7,567 nt of DNA from positions 1 through 7,567 of the forward strand of contig JAITEJ010000039.1 in the NCBI GenBank assembly GCA_031282095.1, written 5' to 3'. Below are positions 4,986-7,567 of the stretch, one piece after another. A program made the translations under genes and the position numbers. The DNA comes from Clostridiales bacterium. Lineage in GTDB: Bacteria > Bacillota_A > Clostridia > Christensenellales > CAG-917. Numbering within the stretch: position 1 is the first letter of the stretch; each line of letters opens with the position of its first letter. Under the pieces are notes generated by a model, which did not search any database, was not told the DNA's origin, and saw only the letters and a program-made list of their open reading frames with translations.

Positions 4986-7181
4986 GATGAACTTTTCTCT
5001 CTTGCCGTAGAAGAGAAGAAGAGCAATTTGTCGTTGTGTTACGGACGATTTCCTCTGCTGTCGCTTTGCTATCTCTATAACGCGGAAAAAATCGTGAGGA
5101 AATACGAGTCGGTTTTGGACGGGGCGTCGCCGTACACTTTCGTCACCGAGCCGTACGATGCCTACGTTAAATTCCGTTCATATGCCGGGCGCGCGCTCAG
5201 ACTGTACGCGCCGCAGGGAAAAAAAATCATACCTCCGGTGGAGATGCTTGCGGTTACGGGAGACACCCAATACCTTGCGGACGCATATCCGCGCTTGACT
5301 AAAAGCGCGGATACCCCGGGCAATTTACGCAAGATATACAAGACGGCGCACGGAGAAAGCATACTGGTGAACGCCGACGGCGTATTCGCGGCGAGGTTTC
5401 CGATGCGTAAGCTTTGGAAAAATTTTATACTTATCGCCGTGATTATAGCCGCGGTAATGACCGCCGCTCCTTTCGGAGTTATATACGGTTTAAGAAACTT
5501 TTACGGAGAGGGCACCGCGAATAATCCGCTGAGGGTTACGAACGCGTCTCAGCTGCAAGCCGCGCTTGCCGCCGGCAAGGAATTCGTATCCTTAGAGGCG
5601 GATTTCAGCTTGCCAGCGTCATTTTCCGTTTCCGAATATGCCGGACGCCTGGACGGAAACGGGCGCACTTTACGCGCTTTTTTTTCACAAAAAGGTCTAA
5701 TCGAAACTTTATCTGGTACAATTGAGAATTTAAACGTGGTGTTTTACGCAAATGATTTTCGCTTGACCGAAAACGCGGCGCCGTTTGTATTTACAAATAA
5801 AGGCGCATTAAGAAACGTCGGAGCGGAATTAAAGGGGACGCTTAATGAGGAATCCTCTTTGGAGTCTTTGAACGTTTCCGCTTTGGTATCGGTCAATAAC
5901 GGCGAAATTTCCTCGTGTTCGGTGCTCGCCGATGTTAAATTGAACGGCGACGGAAACGGCGACGCGGCGTTCGCGGGGATAGCGTATTCCAATAACGGCA
6001 CAATATCCGGCTGTACGGTTAAGGACGGAAGCTCCGTCGAGGCATTTACGGTAGACTTGGCGGGAATATGCGCCGCCAATAACGCGCGCGGAGTGATAAG
6101 GAACTGTTCGGTATACGGTTCTATAACGCAGAACTCCGATTCTCCGCAGTGGTCGCCGATGGTAGCGGGAGTTGTCTTCGACAATCTCGGAGAAATAAAC
6201 GGCACCGAAAATAACGCGGAACTGACGGTCGCCACGTCGGCAAGTTTTTCCTATACGGATAATTCGACGGTCGCGTTGGCGAGGTCCGGAGGCATAGCAA
6301 TAAACAATAAAGGCGAGCTTATAAACGTATTGAACGCCGGAGTGATAACCGCACACGCGTCGGCGGAGTCGGACCCGGCGTTCGTGTATGCAGGAGGCGT
6401 ATCGGTAAGCAACGAAAGCGGAATGACCGGCTGCGTTAACAGGGGAGCGGTGAACGTTTCGTCGACTTCATCGGTTAATTCACCGAGCTTGCTGGCGGGC
6501 GGGATCGTCGCTGAGAACACCGAAACCGGAGAAATCATAGGCGCGTCGAATAACGCCGACGTCATTCTTACAGCGCGGGGCGTAGACGGAAGCGTCCGCA
6601 GTCAAAACGTCTATGCCGGCGGTATAGCGGCGTATGCGTCGGGTTCAATCACCAAAAGCCGAAGCGAAGGCGACATCGAGGTTTATGTCGGCGACGCGCA
6701 AGCGGTTGCCGGAGGAGTGGCGGGAGACGTTCACTCGTACGGGAAAGTAACCGATTCTTGCTCTTACGGCAAATTGACCGTTTCATCGTCGTCGTTCAGA
6801 ACGGGTACGTCCGCTGACGGCGGCGCACAGACATACGGCACCGTTATGTTGGCGGGCGGAGTCGTCGGTATTTTGGAAAGCGGGACAATTTCGGGTTCCT
6901 ATTCGGCGGCGGATATTACCGTTGTATACGGCGCGGACGTTCCCGAAAATGCGGTCATTAACTATCGCAAGGGCGGCATAGCGGGCGGCGCAATATACGC
7001 GGGCGGCTACGTGACATACGTTATAATCGAAAATTCCTATTACGTTTTGTACGGAGATACCCGCGGTATAGGCACTCTGGTCACCTACGGCAGCGGCAGT
7101 CTCGGCGCCCCAAGCGACAGCGGAACCACGGCGGTAGCCGACCTTGAGGAACTGAAAACGACGGGCGTTTATTGGGGTTGA
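4941..7181 (+). CDS. Membrane-anchored protein with cytoplasmic N-terminal domain and extracytoplasmic GLUG-like beta-helix
   Basis: A 746-residue protein in three parts. Residues 1-157 are cytoplasmic in character: charged, with helical stretches such as GRFPLLSLCYLYNAEKIV (35-52), faintly ankyrin-like but not assignable. A single hydrophobic helix at about 162-183 is preceded by R and K residues, which by the positive-inside rule puts the N-terminus in the cytoplasm. After it comes GEGTANNPLRVTNASQLQAAL (189-209), a typical entry to GLUG-type domains, then a glycine-, Asn- and Ser-rich beta-helix. The repeats follow the rough pattern AGGI-x-x-x-N-x-G-x-I with N-x-A-x-V. No cell-wall sorting motif is seen. 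In known proteins GLUG-like repeats occur in surface and adhesive beta-helices; a role in adhesion, glycan binding or envelope structure is inference. ATG 4941 is used, although the purine-rich leader is a weak ribosome site and is duplicated 103 bases upstream. Confidence 0.82.
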   Translation: MIDAQGIFNAIKTDDDELFSLAVEEKKSNLSLCYGRFPLLSLCYLYNAEKIVRKYESVLDGASPYTFVTEPYDAYVKFRSYAGRALRLYAPQGKKIIPPVEMLAVTGDTQYLADAYPRLTKSADTPGNLRKIYKTAHGESILVNADGVFAARFPMRKLWKNFILIAVIIAAVMTAAPFGVIYGLRNFYGEGTANNPLRVTNASQLQAALAAGKEFVSLEADFSLPASFSVSEYAGRLDGNGRTLRAFFSQKGLIETLSGTIENLNVVFYANDFRLTENAAPFVFTNKGALRNVGAELKGTLNEESSLESLNVSALVSVNNGEISSCSVLADVKLNGDGNGDAAFAGIAYSNNGTISGCTVKDGSSVEAFTVDLAGICAANNARGVIRNCSVYGSITQNSDSPQWSPMVAGVVFDNLGEINGTENNAELTVATSASFSYTDNSTVALARSGGIAINNKGELINVLNAGVITAHASAESDPAFVYAGGVSVSNESGMTGCVNRGAVNVSSTSSVNSPSLLAGGIVAENTETGEIIGASNNADVILTARGVDGSVRSQNVYAGGIAAYASGSITKSRSEGDIEVYVGDAQAVAGGVAGDVHSYGKVTDSCSYGKLTVSSSSFRTGTSADGGAQTYGTVMLAGGVVGILESGTISGSYSAADITVVYGADVPENAVINYRKGGIAGGAIYAGGYVTYVIIENSYYVLYGDTRGIGTLVTYGSGSLGAPSDSGTTAVADLEELKTTGVYWG
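5784..7040 (+). repeat. Degenerate GLUG-like beta-helix repeats inside the membrane protein
   Basis: About twelve turns are visible in residues 282-700. The clearest start at G346, A374, A409, G450, A484, A519, A559, A590, A638 and G678. They share an AGG(I/V) opening, an N-x-G or x-S-G turn followed by a hydrophobic residue, and a C-x-N or N-x-A step before a beta strand. Spacing varies from about 28 to 48 residues because of loops, many of them Ser/Thr-rich. The DNA itself is not conserved between units, so this is an old protein repeat rather than a recent DNA expansion. Confidence 0.65.
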
Positions 7182-7183
7182 AA

Positions 7184-7468
7184 ATGAATAGGGCTAAAAC
7201 GATATTTTTGATATTTTTCTTTGCGTCATGCGCGGTTTTCGCACTTGATTCGGCGTACGCGGTTTTTGTCGCCGTTAAAGCGGCTCAGTTTTCTGTCGGC
7301 GCGGATTTTTTCTCCGCGCCGCCCCTGAACTTTTCTTACGGCGTAGCCGCCGTAAACGGCGCGCTTATCGTGGCTGCCGCGGTCTATTTAACGGGGCGAT
7401 TCGCGGCGCAAGCGCGGCGCAAAAAATATATAGACGCCGTAACCGCGCAAAATGATACGGGAGAATAA
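7184..7468 (+). CDS. Small two-helix membrane protein of unknown function
   Basis: A 94-residue protein beginning at the ATG two bases after the preceding stop codon. GGGG at 7174-7177 lies six bases upstream and supports this start over the in-frame TTG codons at 7172 and 7178, which would overlap the previous gene. Hydrophobic segments lie at about 6-31 and 53-71. The short basic N-terminus and the basic stretch after the second segment (R72, RRKK at 78-81) predict both ends in the cytoplasm, with a loop of about 20 residues outside. The first segment could be read as a signal sequence, with FASC at 13-16 as a poor lipobox, but hydrophobicity continues past it. I recognise no family. The tight spacing suggests translational coupling with the beta-helix protein. 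Confidence 0.62.
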   Translation: MNRAKTIFLIFFFASCAVFALDSAYAVFVAVKAAQFSVGADFFSAPPLNFSYGVAAVNGALIVAAAVYLTGRFAAQARRKKYIDAVTAQNDTGE

Positions 7469-7567
7469 GGCGCCTGACAGAGAATGTGAAGAAGTTTTCC
7501 GCGCGCCCGATAATATCTTGCATAAGCACGTTCCAAAACGGAACAAGAGAGTCCGGCATAGCAACCA
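7452..7567 (+). CDS. Start of a further gene, cut by the window end (hypothetical)
   Basis: An ATG at 7452 opens a frame that stays open to the last base (38 complete codons). It overlaps the end of the small membrane gene by 17 bases, and an in-frame stop at 7440 limits how far upstream it could start. The visible protein is highly charged, first acidic and mixed (RENKAPDREC) and then basic (KHVPKRNKRVRHS), like a cytoplasmic N-terminal region ahead of a membrane helix. No good ribosome site is seen, and an open frame of this length could arise by chance. If it is not real, the last 99 bases hold no feature I can support. Confidence 0.4.
   Translation, partial: MIRENKAPDRECEEVFRAPDNILHKHVPKRNKRVRHSN

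Noticed and set aside
5744..6356. Two reverse-strand open frames (163 and 175 codons) opposite the beta-helix gene
   Set aside because: They are shadows of a repetitive, low-complexity coding region. No motifs, and no independent ribosome site was noted.
7530..7544. Inverted repeat gttcc-aaaac-ggaac as a terminator
   Set aside because: The stem is only five base pairs and no T run follows. It also lies inside the open frame at the window end.
7365..7559. Reverse-strand frame of 64 codons at the right end
   Set aside because: It runs antisense through the end of the small membrane gene and has no recognisable features.

Overview
The window looks like a piece of an uncultured Bacillota-type chromosome, perhaps Clostridia. 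This is a tentative reading. It rests on a cobalamin-dependent methionine synthase that ends at its B12 domain, some GGAG/AGGTGA-type ribosome sites, all genes on one strand with short gaps, and a GLUG-like beta-helix surface protein. No phage, transposase, CRISPR, tRNA or rRNA signal was seen. Every supported gene is on the + strand.

Region 1 (1-1455): the 3' end of a MetH-like methionine synthase is followed 37 bases later by a full-length class-I peptide chain release factor homologue. The release factor keeps the catalytic GGQ. The loop that reads stop codons is about five residues shorter than normal, the P-x-T (RF1) or S-P-F (RF2) tripeptide is gone, and the conserved stop-reading His is replaced by Arg. 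This is the most interesting gene in the window. It is probably a paralogue specialised for something other than normal UAA/UAG/UGA termination, for example codon-independent rescue.

Region 2 (1553-4000): an 815-residue superfamily 1 (UvrD/Rep-like) helicase. The core motifs are intact. An N-terminal domain of about 150 residues and an alpha-helical C-terminal tail of about 155 residues were not recognised.

Region 3 (4001-7567): a GC-rich hairpin precedes a probable operon. It encodes a cysteine-free coiled-coil protein, a 746-residue protein with an N-terminal cytoplasmic domain, one membrane helix and a long extracytoplasmic beta-helix, a 94-residue two-helix membrane protein, and a further frame that runs off the window. 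An imperfect tandem duplication of about 97 bp joins the coiled-coil gene to the beta-helix gene. It has copied the end of the first gene and the start of the second, leaving a 15-codon mini-ORF that mimics the beta-helix protein's N-terminus.

How the genes work together is inference only. The coiled-coil protein, the membrane-anchored beta-helix and the small membrane protein are spaced like co-translated partners and could form one envelope-associated complex. The helicase lies 96 bases upstream on the same strand and may or may not belong to it.
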